Below, one piece after another: positions 39,501 to 52,200 of a stretch of 64,000 nucleotides of DNA. Below the pieces are notes generated by a model. It was given only the letters and a program-made list of their open reading frames with translations, searched no databases and had not been told where the DNA came from. The first letter of the stretch is position 1. Each line of letters opens with the position of its first letter. Location: positions 1,054,001 to 1,118,000 of the forward strand of contig JAINUG010000086.1 of NCBI GenBank assembly GCA_029706075.1, in the 5' to 3' direction. Made by a program: the position numbers and the translations under genes. Source of the stretch: Aldrovandia affinis. Its lineage: Eukaryota > Chordata > Actinopteri > Notacanthiformes > Halosauridae.

Positions 39501-42500
39501 AAGCAATAGCAAGGCTGGCACCAGCAAGAAACTTGTTATGGCTGTAATACCCAAGAATCGCCCCATCGGTGTCCAAATACACGCAGCAGTGGTACCAACC
39601 ATCGTCCCATTTAGAAGACGTTTCAATTTTAAAAAGGCAAACTGGGAAGGATTCACACAAGAACTGGATCATAAGGTCAGCCACATCAGACCACTCCCAG
39701 AGAACTACTGCCTGTTCATCAAAGCAGTTCAGAAAACAGCCAGAAGAAAAATCCCCCGAGGTGGCAAAATAAATTACATCCCAGGCCTAACCCCTGAGAA
39801 TGCTGAACTTTATAATGAGTACATCACCATGTTCAAATCTGATCCCTTCTCTGAAGAAACAATAACAACAGGAGAGCAGCTGATGACCGGTATCTTCCAA
39901 GAGCGCCAAAACACCTGGAATACTCTGATAGAGACAACGGACATGTCAAAGAACAGCAAAAAAGCATGGGCCCTTATTCGCAAACTCGGAGGTGATCCAA
40001 AGACAACTAAAGAACACTGCAATACCACAGCTGACCAAGTCGCCCACCAACTGCGGCTGAATGGAAAAGGCCCTAGGAAACGACAAAAAGCCAAACTAGA
40101 CAGGAAAAGGTACCATGCGAACCCAGGCTTCACAAGACCTTTTACTATGATTGAACTGGAAACAGGAATACATAGCTTGAAATCAGGGAAAGCAGTTGGT
40201 CTGGATAACATGGCAACAGAACAGATCAAGTACTTGGGAGGACAAACAAAGTTATGGCTCCTCAATCTATTCAATAACTGTATGGCTACACATAAGCTAC
40301 CAAACATCTGGCTCAAGGCACGAGTACTAGCACTCCTGAAACCTGGAAAGGACCCGTCTGATGCTAAGAGTTTCCGGCCAATCTCACTTCTATGTCATAC
40401 ATACAAACTGTTTGAGCGCCTGATACTGAACAGGATTGCACCATCCATAGACGAGAAGATCATTCCAGAACAAACAGGGTTCCGTCCAGGCAAATCAACA
40501 ACTAGCCAACTCGTCAACCTCACACAACATATTGAGGATGGATTTGAGAGAGGACAGATTACAGGTGCTGTCTTTGTGGACCTGTCTGCTGCTTATGACA
40601 CAGTCAACCACAGACGACTCCTATGTAAGATCTTGGAGATCACAAAAGATATCCACCTAACAGAGCTAATGGAAGCCATGCTCCAGAACCGCAGATTCTA
40701 TGTTGAATTAGGCGGAAAACGCAGCAGATGGCGCAACCAAAAGAATGGCCTCCCACAAGGCTGTGTGCTCGCCCCACTGCAGTACAATATCTATACAAAC
40801 GACCAACCCAGAGATGATGCCACCCGTCGCTTTGCATATGCAGATGACCTGTGCATCACCGCCCAAGGCACAGACTTCATTAGTATCGAGGAAACTCTGA
40901 AAGACGCCCCTGCGCTTTTCACCTGAGAAACAAGGAAGCTAAGCGCCAACTGAATGTGTCCTGGTGCGGAACACCACTGTCACCCTCCGAGCATCCTGTC
41001 TACCTCGGAGTCACACTCGACAGATGTCTCACTTTCAAGACACACATCACAAAGACAAAGGCAAAAGTGAGCACCCGCAACAACATCCTGCGCAAACTCA
41101 CTAACACCAGATGGGGTGCATGCCCCAAAACACTACGTGCCACAGCCCTTGCCCTCTGCTTCTCTACTGCAGAAAATGCCTGCCCAGCGTGGGAAAGATC
41201 CACTCACGCCAAAAAGCTGGATCCCGCCCTTAACGAAAGCTGTAGATGCATCACTGGGTGCCTGAAGCCAACCAACACTAAAAACCTGTACATCCTGGCA
41301 GGTATTGCCCCTCCAGACATCAGAAGAGCGGTAGCCAGCAGGACAGAGCGGCGCAGGCAAACCACAGATGAGAGGCACCCCCTACATGGCCACGTACCTG
41401 CCCACAGTCGATTAAAATCACGGAAAAGTTTCCTGACCAGCACTGCTCCACTGGAAACAACACCATCTGAAGCTCGCCTCGCAATGTGGAAGGAAAAGCT
41501 GAACAACCACCCACACAGCCCGACCATGCACATCCCCGCCGCCGAAAGCCTCCCACCAGGAGATAACAACTGGGCAAAGTGGAAATGCCTGAACCGGCTC
41601 CCGCTCAGGCGTGGGCCGTTCAGGAAGCCCTAAGCAGATGGGGGTACCTGAGTGGTCCAACAACGTGTGACTGTGGCACAGAACCCCAGACCATGGAACA
41701 TCTCCTCCGATGTCCTCTACTAGGCGGACCCTGCACAGCAAAGGACCTAGCACTATACAACACCAAGGCACAGCAATGTACCAATCACTGGCTGGACATC
41801 ATATAATCTGAATAGCGACTTTTGTATATGGACACGAAAATAAGAAGACTAATCTATCTAGCTCCTTAGCTCAGACATGTCTTCACTAAACCCATCCATT
41901 TCAACAACTGACACATTTAGAATTCTACAGTACCGTTTAATCTGACTGACAATAGCAATGCCATGTTGTTCTGAGCTCTCTTCTGCTTAAATTGCAATGC
42001 CATAGGATGTAGTTACAAAACTGTACTGGCTTTTTTGAGATGTTTTCTGATCTGGTCTTCCTGTTTTTGAGGCTTACCAATGGTTTACATCTTGTGGTTT
42101 GAGTCCTACCTGGCTGACCGGTCCTACCAGGTGGCCTGGAGAGGATCCCTCTCCTCTCCCCGCACCCTCTCTACCGGTGTCCCGCAGGGCTCGGTGCTAG
42201 GCCCTGTCCTATTTTCTCTGTACACCAAGTCACTTGGCTCTGTTATTTCTGCTCATGGTTTTTCCTATCACTGTTATGCTGATGACACTCAACTGTTTCT
42301 CTCCTTCCCTCCATCTGATACCCAGATCCCGGCACGGATCTCTGCATGCCTGGCTGACATCTCCGCATGGATGTCCACCCACCACCTGAAGCTGAACCTG
42401 GGGAAGACAGAGCTGCTCTTCCTCCCAGCGAAGGACTCCCGATGATTGATGCGTAAATTACCGTGGAAGGCTCCATAGTGTCTCCATCCCAGTCTGCCAG

Positions 42501-43164
42501 GAGTCTTGGGGTAACCCTGGACAACCAGCTGTGCTTCTCGAGCCATATTGCAGCGATCTCTCGGACCTGCCGTTTCTCCCTCCACAACATCCGGAGGATC
42601 AGACCGTTCCTCACCCAAGAGGCCACTCAACTCCTGGTCCAGGCCCTGGTGATCTCACGTCTGGACTACTGCAATTCCTTGCTGGCAGGCCTTCCGGCCT
42701 GTGCCATCAAGCCACTGCAACTAGTCCAGAACGCTGCTGCTCGCCTGGTGTTCAACCAGCCAAAGTTCACCCATGTCACCCCTCTACTCTCCTCTCTGCA
42801 TTGGCTCCCCATCGCAGCACGCATCAGATTCAAGTCACTGGTGCTGGCTTTTCAAGCGGCCAGAGGTACTGCTCCCCCGTACCTCCAGTCACTCATCACG
42901 CCCTACACCCCGTCCAGACCCCTCCGCTCCGCCTCCGCTGGCAGACTGACTGCCCCATCCCTCCGGGCGCCTGGCAGCCGCTCCTCGCGGTCTCGCCTCT
43001 TCTCTGTCCTGGTCCCTCGTTGGTGGAACGACCTCCCGCAATCGGTCAGGACTGCGGAATCACTTCCAATCTTCCGCAAGAGACTCAAAACCCACCTCTT
43101 CAGACTCCACTACCACTGAACACTGTCCATCTAGTCAATCTGTCGTCACCACTGTTTACTTGTT

Positions 43165-43200
<36 letters not shown>

Positions 43201-46200
43201 ACCCACTAACCTTTTCTTTCCCAATGTTACAGGTATGATACGCAGACGCCTGCAATGATGTCTTTTGCCGTTTTACTGCACTGATCTTGTACGCTAACTT
43301 TGATTGTTCTCACCTTGTATTAATGCACATCTTGTAAGTCGCTCTGGATAAGAGCGTCTGCTAAATGCTTAAAATGTAAAAATGTAAAATATGGTAAACC
43401 CTCTGTATTTACTCTGGTGAAGTCTTCTCTTGATTGTTGACTTTGACCTCCTGGAGGTGTTCTTGATCTGGCTAACTGTTGTGAAGGGGTTTTTCTTCAC
43501 CAGGGAAATAATTATTCTGTCATCCACCACAGTTGTTTTCCGTGGTCTTCCAGGCCTTTTGGTGTTCCTCAGATCACCAGTGAGTTCTTTATTTTTTATT
43601 TTATTTTTCCAATTTTACCCTGTTTTTCTCCCAATTTGGTAGCCAATTACTCCCGCTGTGCTTAGTTCAATCCCCTCCCTCGTAGTTTGCTGCCATAGCC
43701 CTGTGACCGGCAGTGACAATGGTGAAGTGCTGCCTCCTCTGAGACAGTACTCGTCATGCTGTCTATTGTAATTCCCGCACCCCAGAACCACTCCTGTGCG
43801 CAGCAAACTGTGTTGGCTTCCCTCCCCCCTCCCTGGGGCGGACAGCCAATTGCCGCCCCGATGGCACTCCCGGCCAGAGCCGACTCTGGTGTGATGGGGA
43901 ATCGAACCCCGGCCGCTGTGGCCAGTGTCGGATGTTGAAACCACTAGATCACGCGGGAGGCCGAGTTCTTTCTTTTAAAGAATGTACCAAATAGTTGATT
44001 TGGCCACACCTAATGTTTTTGCTATCTCTCTGATGGGTTTGTTTTGATTTTTCAAATTAAAGCTGAAAGTCTGCACTTTGAGCTCATATTCATTATTTAA
44101 TTTCAACTCCAATATGCTGTGGTAGACAGCTGAAATAACAATAACTTTGTCAATGTCCAAACATTTATGGAACTGACTGTATAAAAATGCTGGACAGGCC
44201 CAGTTGGCCATTACTTTGGCTACCATGACTAGAAGAAGAGATTTTAGTGACTTTGAAAGAGGGGTAATTGTTGGGGCACATTTGGCAGGAGCTTCAGTGA
44301 CAAAGACTGCTCACCTTGTTAATGTTTCACAAGGAAGTCTGGGATGGAAGTCTGAGGGAAAGACATTATCAATTAGGGGCAACTGTGGTCAAACGCGCAT
44401 ACTCCTTGACCATGATGTCCATGCATTGGTTCGAGATGCAAGGCAAAACAGATGAGCAACTCTGAATCAGCTGACTGCAAATATCAATCTAGGGCGTGAG
44501 CAGGCAGTTTAATCAAGAACAGTCCATTGAGAACTTCACAGACAGGGATACTATGGTCAGGTTGCAGTGCATAGTCACCTTATTACACCTAAAAATGTAA
44601 GTTTGCGAGTAAAGTGGTGCAAAGAACACAGGCAGTGGTCTACTGAGCAGTTGAAAAAAGTGATATGGTCAGATGAGGCATCCTTCACAACACGCAGACA
44701 AGTTTCCTATGGTGAAGAGCAGCTCTGTTATGGTGTGAGGTGCATTTTCCTGGCATGGTTTAGGCCCACTCAACCCCTTAGAGGGCAAGGTAAATGATTG
44801 CAATAAATACAAAAGCCATGCTAAGTAGTCACCTTCATCCTATGGTGAAGCAGTTCTATCCTGATGGGAGTGGTGTCATCCTCCATCCTTACTGTTCAAC
44901 CTCAGCTGCTAGGTCTGCATACCATAGCCTTTTTCTCTCATTTGCCTCATCAACTGCATCTTCCAAAAGTAATTTTCCAGGCTCTGTCCACATTCAGCTG
45001 TCCTGGTTCAGCCATCACACTGAGGTTTTTTCCCCTAGATTGTTTGCCTTGCCGGATTAATGTTATTCTCTGTGTAGGATTGCCTAATCTAGAAGGTAGC
45101 TTGTTAATATTTGCACGTATTTCCTCCAAGACATACTTAGTTGTTCCACCAGGTGTTATCTTCCTTGGCTGACACTCACCTTATATCCAGAGAGTATGTG
45201 TCTGAGCATTGTTGGTGTTGCACACAAGGAACATGCTGTATTGTCATTGGCTTAGGTTTTGCAGTGATGCTAGCACAGCATAAATTGCTTGGATGAGGAA
45301 GCTGCTTATCGCTTACATACCCCAACGGTCTTTCCAGCAGATTTTTCGCTGCTCTACACTTTCCCATTTCATCCACTGCCCCTGCTTGGCTTTGGAGACT
45401 GCCTTCCCATATTTTGCTGCTTCTTCCTGATGGTGTAGCTCTTCCACCACTAGTTTTTGCCACTGAGGAGGCCTTACTTTATGTCAGGAGGGTTTAGTTA
45501 TTTCAAGTCCAAAGCCACCTCTCCCCGGTGGCACCTGCCCCATGAGGCCTCCATGTCAAAGTGCTGCTCTTGCTTGTTCAACAGCAGTTTTTGCTGTCCA
45601 CGTTTGACCTGCTGCTTGTGGGGGGAGTGGCTTCCCTTATCATGTCAGAGTCTGTCAGAGTTACCTGCAGTCTGACTTTGGAACACGTAAATTCCTCTGA
45701 GAGACTTGAGTGCGGCAGTTGAAGAATTCCTTTTCCATACAGTCCCACGTCGCTGAGGCACTGCGGAACCCCTTAGCCATCTCCGCAAATATGCGCAGAC
45801 AATTTTTTCCAACTTCTCAACCTTTGTGATACAGTCAAAGGCAACATCAGCTGGGGTAATAAAACAAACCGAAGCATCAAAGTTTAAGTTTGCCAGGAAG
45901 CAATGACTTATCAATGCTTTGCCGACCCTTGACTGTCTGCTGCCCTATCTCCTGAATTTGGGCTGTAATCTTTGCTTCACCATCAATATAAAACTGTCAG
46001 ATAACTTACCTTTAGCGGTTGAGATGCCCATTGACTTGCAAGGTTTTATCTTCATTGGGGCCCATATGACGTTGTCATTAATTTTTCCAGTGACTGTCTG
46101 GCACAAGGTGCAGTTGTGGTCAAGGTTGTTATGTCATCCATGTAGGCACTGATTGGACATAGTCGCAGTCTGGATTTCAGGCGTTGGCTACCCACTACCC

Positions 46201-49200
46201 ACTTTGAAGCTCTGATGATCACTTCCATTGCAATCGTGCAGGCAAGCGGTGAGATGATGCACCATTATACCCACCTCCAAGCATTGCCAAGTGCTGGGGA
46301 AGTGTTATTGCAGATCTTTAAAGTAAGCCATGACAACCTTTGTAACAGTCTCTGGGACGTAGAAGAGGTTTAATGCTGTAGAGAGTATTGCCACTTTTTT
46401 CTTCCTGAACACTATTCAGATATTTCCCAACCGATGAGCAGTTGCTAGTCTGTTAGATGCTCATATATTGCTATTTTGCTGTCAGATCAGCCTGGATTGC
46501 TCCGCCTCCCTCCCCATTTGACTGACTGATGTTCCAACGTAAGCCTAATGTTCGTGACTAACCTTCTCCACTCTCAGAGGGAAGCCATCTTTCCTCCACT
46601 TGACCATCGTCACAGGTGGGTTGGCATCCACAGGGCACCGGATGAATCCTGGCAGGCCAATAGCCACATAGATGACTGGCGGCATGTTTACTACTCTTGC
46701 ACGATCTGGGGGAAGGCAGAGCACACACCATAAAATGTCAGCCAAGACTGTAATGTAATGAAAAATACATTTTGTTACATTTTGTTGCAGAGGTTTGTGT
46801 GTTTCAAAGTAATCTAGTCATGGAACAAATGTTTCCATAGATGTATTTTTAGTATGGTGACATTTGCTTAACCCATTAAGACCTGGAGTGACGTTTAGGT
46901 CGCATCGATTTTGCGATTAATGAAATGCGCTGTGATTAGCTGAAATAGACGTGGGGGAAATGAAGTGCACGTTGGTGTCGGCTTTTTTTTTTGAAATTTT
47001 TCCAGAAAACCCTCAGGTTTTAAGAGGTTGTGTAGAATAATTGCTTAGGTTTTAATAGGCGTTTTTAGCAGGCATTTTAGGTCTGAATGGGTTAAACCAT
47101 GCTATGACTATGGATATTCAAACAGCCTTTTGTCACAGATCAAAAGAGTGCAATGCATGCTGATACCCCATTCGATGACAAAGTAAAGGCAGAATGCAAG
47201 TGCCTTGAAAAGGTAAGATCAAGCCCTTTGATACAAACACTCAGTGAAGCATGCCTCACACACACACACGCACAGACACACTCACACATTTGTACTCACA
47301 CACACACACACACTCTTATACCCGTATACACATACACACACACACACACACACAACTCAGGTCTACACAAAGAGTAGCAGCACAGCCCAAAACAAAATGG
47401 CTGTTTGACACAAAAACTAACAGGCCTGAACTACAGATGAGATTGTGCATCAGTACAAGCACACTGGTGAAGTCTAACGAGGATTGATGACATGAGGACC
47501 TAATGAACTGCTGTGTTTGTATTAGTCAAAGGCTCCTCATAGAAAAGTTTCAGAGCCCAGTCAAATTGAGGCAGATCTTGTGATCCAACGATATTAGGAA
47601 TTACACTTGGTGCTTAAGCTGTACAGACAGCCGAAAACTCCATCAAGTAATTGGACTGTGCTACAAAAAAAAAACACAATCGGAATATGTGTTTTGCATC
47701 AAAAGCAAATTGTCTGGCATCAGTCCCCTTGATAACATCCATGTATGATTGAGTAATCCCCTAATTATGGGTCACGTGTCCTCACGTGTCTTATGGAACT
47801 ATGCGGAAATGTTAATTTACTTCAGGATGACACGCCTTATCATATTACTATTCCAACAAAAGTGACTCCATCAGCCCCAGCTGACCCTGTTTTGAATATT
47901 CAAACCGCGATTATCATACTAGTTCCTCTGAAAGAGACAGAATAAAATATAATTAGCAAAATGGAGGTGCAGGTGGAGAAGGGGGTTGTGCTTGGTTTAA
48001 AAAAATTTAAGACAGAGAAGAGGACAAGATTTCAATGGGAGCAATTAGTCAACTCCTCTTTTCGATTTAAACCAGACTAAAATCGAAATATAATCAGCAT
48101 GAGACACTGACCTCAGCAAGAAAAAAGACGTGAGAGGTGTGACTGACTGAGAGGCACATTATCATTAGTGCCGATTTTTGGGCTGCATATGGAGCAAACG
48201 TTCAGTAAAAAGAGAGGGAGCAGGGATAAGCTGCAGTCATCCTTTAATCCTTTATAAATGGAGAAGAAGTAAAAAACCTGTAAATGTAAACTGATTTTTA
48301 TTTATCTTAGTTATCAGTTATCTGGCTGGTAAAATATACAGTATATTTCTTTTTCAGACCACCTGTGAGGGAATTATTTTCTTAAGGTAGATTCAGTGAT
48401 TACCACTGTCATTGTCTCACATTAACATCTCACATAACTGCCAGACATGGCCACAGTCCATCACGCGCTAATGGATGTGCGCGATGGAGCTCAGACGCGC
48501 GTTGAGGCAGTCAGAAATAAGGGCTGGGAGAAATCCATCTTGCCGATGTTCAGCAAGGTGGCCCGCTCTATTTTTAGCCACAGCGGCGCTCTGGGAGTGA
48601 AGCAGACAGACGTAGAGCTTTCGCACCCCTCCCCCACCACCCAACCCCCACCCCCCTCCATGGGGTCCACTCCTGCCGATCGCCGTGCTGCGGCGCTGTG
48701 GTGCCGCAGTACTGCCGCGTGTCTCTGGGGGCCCGCTGAGCACCCGCGGAGGCCACCTGCCAACTGTCTGCAGGTGACGTCACTGCAGAGGCGAGGGTTT
48801 CCGCTGTGCTGGAGCAATGATGTCACCTCCTCCGCCCCCCCCGGCTCCCCTGTCACCGCCACAGCAGATGACAAGCCTCTCTTCAGCACACAGCCGCCGT
48901 CTCACCTGGGTGCCCCTCCCCCACCCCCCCGGGGGAACGGATGAAGGCCTGCTGCCTTCACATTTCCCCAGGAAAACCAGAGAGAGGGGCTTTAACGAAG
49001 CGGTGAGTCAGGCTCCGGTGTGCTGCAGACACGTCTCCACGCAGCTATCTCTCTCTGCCTCTTGTGCTTCTGAGGATCTAAAAACCCGGGCGGCTTTTTT
49101 TCTTCTTCTCCGCAACAAGATCTTGACTGTCAAAGTGACGCGAGGCTTCAAACGGTTGCACGTGGCAGACGAGGTACAAAAATATGCATTACAATTCAAA

Positions 49201-52200
49201 CATTACTCTTTTAAGGAATACAATGTCACTACCAATTGGTAGATTGTAGAAGGCTTATCCCGGCATCTTCTTAGAGCCTCCACAGCTCGCCTCTGCTGTG
49301 ATGTCATAATCCTCTCTCACACACTGCTGGACCTTCAGGGCTCAACCGTAGTCAAATAAAATCAATTTTTTGCACGAAAGCAGAGTAGTCCACCTGCCTG
49401 TTGGCCTGGATACCTATTTTTGGGTATATGGAACCAAAACCTTAATCACCATCAGAAGATCTTCTTTGTTTACCCAGTTATACCGGAATGTAAATCCCCC
49501 TATTAATCTTCCAAAAATGTTGGGGAAAAAAATCTAAGGTCACATTTGGAGGAAAATAACAGAATCACTGAAACAATTATCGAGAAAAAAAGTCATCTCT
49601 GTGCCCAAAAGACAAATCTCCCCTTGGGCACAGAGCTGACGGCGAAACAATGGCCGTATGAGCATGGAAAAAACATCTGGAACGCTAGCAGACTCAAGGT
49701 CAATGATTCAGGGAACAAAGGCTCATTTCCATCTGCAGGCCCCCGGAAGGAACATGCGAGCATGCCAGGGATTAGAGCTGAAGCTAATGTGCATCTGCTT
49801 CTGTGCCAGAATTGGCTCAGAGACCGAAGAAAACCCCTTATCAATTAAGGGCAGCGCTGGATGGAGAACCCCTTCTTCTGTTCCCATTTAAAAATGTGAT
49901 AACATTCTACAGTCCTTAAGAGGCTCTCCACCATTGAAATTTTTTTACTATGTGACTTATATCAAACAATGCTTAGAGTTCGTACATTATCGACCAATAA
50001 GAACCAAACTAAACTTTTAAGTGCCTTATAGAAAAGGCATTAAAAAGGTAACCTTTTGGTTATAAGGCCACTTCCCTCACCATTATGACATTATCACTTT
50101 GTCTAAAACGAGAAAAATTGCTTTTTAGTGAAAAAAATCTGGTGTATTTTATACAACCTTCTTTCCTCATCTTTATCAAGGGTGTGGATAATTTTGGAGG
50201 ATACTGCATATAATATAGATAATTATACAAATATACAGCTATATAGAGATGAAGTGGTACAGGTTTCATATTCAGCCAGAGGTGCGTCTCATACTCACAT
50301 TGCACCGTCAGGTATGCTGATGCGGACGGCGGGCGGCCAAGGCTGTTACTGGGGCTACAGGTGTATTTCCCAGCATCCTCTGGTTTCACTTTGGAGATGA
50401 TGAGTGATCCGTCAATCAGAATGCTCACCCTGCGCTTCAGGTCACTATTTGGGGAGAAAAAGAAAAGACAGCGAAAACATAAGAGAAATGTATTCTGACA
50501 GTGAAGGCAAGCATCATTCAATTATGAAAGGAGGACAATGAAAAATTGTCACATTGATGCCATTGAGCTACAACTCCTTGTGCTGTGGAGCCAACACAGG
50601 GACTGAAGTGGACATTTTATAATAGCAGTGCAGCCATGAAACTGAGATACGCTGTTCCTTCCATCTTTTCTGAAGCTCAAAAAATTGGCCCTCCGTTTTG
50701 TGATCTACATTTCGTGTTGTTCCGTGTATGGCACAAAAAACATGAAACACATGGCGAGTTTCATTTAGTGTATCGACTAACCTCAAGAGTCTTTTTTTTA
50801 TCTGTCTCTCATGTCAGATAAAGGTGAAGTATTACAACTGTAATTGTTTCCTGATCCTTACAGGTGAAAAAAAATGCAGGTGTACTGTATTCAATGAACA
50901 TCTCCCTTTTTCCAAATGTGAAATGTCCAGAGGAAAAGTGTCCATTTGAAATGTCCAGGGAAAAAGTGAGTTGCTTGATGCAGACCAGCATGTAATCAAT
51001 AGAAGAGTGGGGGACACAGGGGACCAGGGCTTCTCTGACTCAGACACTCAAATGGTTGGGGTGGATATAAATACAGCTCAAATATATATTGGTGACCATA
51101 ACAAGGTACTGCAGATATAAACCCTTTATGCAGTAATGGTGTGATCGTAAAGAACTGATGTACTGGGCTGTGTTGCATGATAATTACAACTTCAGTGTTA
51201 TGTTATGTATTTTTGTGTTCTGCTTGTTTTTGTATTTTATTATTTTCTCCATGTTCGTTTATTATTCACGTTAGCTCCCCCGTCTGTCTGTGTTCCTTGT
51301 TATTCGAGAATCCACTCCTTGTCTTTGTCGTTGCACTATTCGGGTGATTTCGGCTATATGGGTTTCTGCCTTATTTTGTATCTCGTTTACTTATTTCTTT
51401 CTTTCTTTTTATCTGTACATATTAGTTACGTGTATATAGTACTAACCAACTAATCCACTAACGTTAGGGATTTTGGGTACGTTACTAACATTTACTAATT
51501 ACTAATTATCTTGTGTTTCTATCTGCAGCTGTCATTCTCCCTCTCGTTCTCCTATCCCTGTGCATTTCTCCCTTCTCGCATTCTCTGCACGCGTTTCCAC
51601 CTACGCCCTCCTCCCCTCCGAGCTGTGCACGTGTCTACCTACTTTTCCAGGTAATTTGTTATTATTGTGTCTATGTGCTTTCCAGTCCATGTCTTTTGTC
51701 TCCCCTTCTTACTATATTAGTGGTCCTCATTGTTCTCACCTGTGTTCTCGCCTCTTTCCCCTCCTTGTGTTATCTTCCCTGTTTGTATTTAAGTTCCTAG
51801 TTTGCACTCTTTCTTCGTCAGAATGTTGATCAAGTTTCCCAGTGCCGATTGTCAGTAAGCCTGTGTTATTTTGTGTTCCCGAGACACCCTTTGTTTGACT
51901 TCGAGTTTTGCCCGCCGATTCTGTTTTGTTTGCCTTCCTGCCTGTTTGGTTTTTGATCTTTTGACTGCCCCTCAACTACTCTTTTGGATTGAGTTTTTTT
52001 ACCTTTTCGGATTCTGATAACTGGCTTTGATCTAATTTTTTACCTTTTTTTACAGTAGTGAATGGATTCTGATAACTGGCTTTGATCTTGGACTGATTAA
52101 TAAACTTTCCTTTTCTGCCATACCCTGGTCTGCGTTTGGGTCCTTGTCCGGATTGTCACATTCAGGATTAGTCCAGTATATGGGAGGAGGGTGTGGTGCT

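Larger units (their letters stand above)
41930..44181 (-). mobile_element. Tc1-like transposon (family 2), split by an L2 and a SINE
   Basis: Minus-strand pieces 43972-44181, 43392-43590 and about 41930-42098. The start TACAGTCAGTTCCATAAATG is the outer end at 44181. The N-terminal helix-turn-helix (IREIAKTLGVAKSTIWYIL) is followed by GDLRNTKRPGRPRKT and then by sequence corresponding to a CKPLVSLKNRK-like region. The L2 at 42099-43391 and the SINE at 43591-43962 interrupt it. The transposase is dead. Confidence 0.75.

Noticed and set aside
48447-48944. 165-codon plus-strand and 132-codon minus-strand frames
   Set aside because: Open frames are expected in CpG-rich sequence; both strands are open, and no domain or splice logic supports either.
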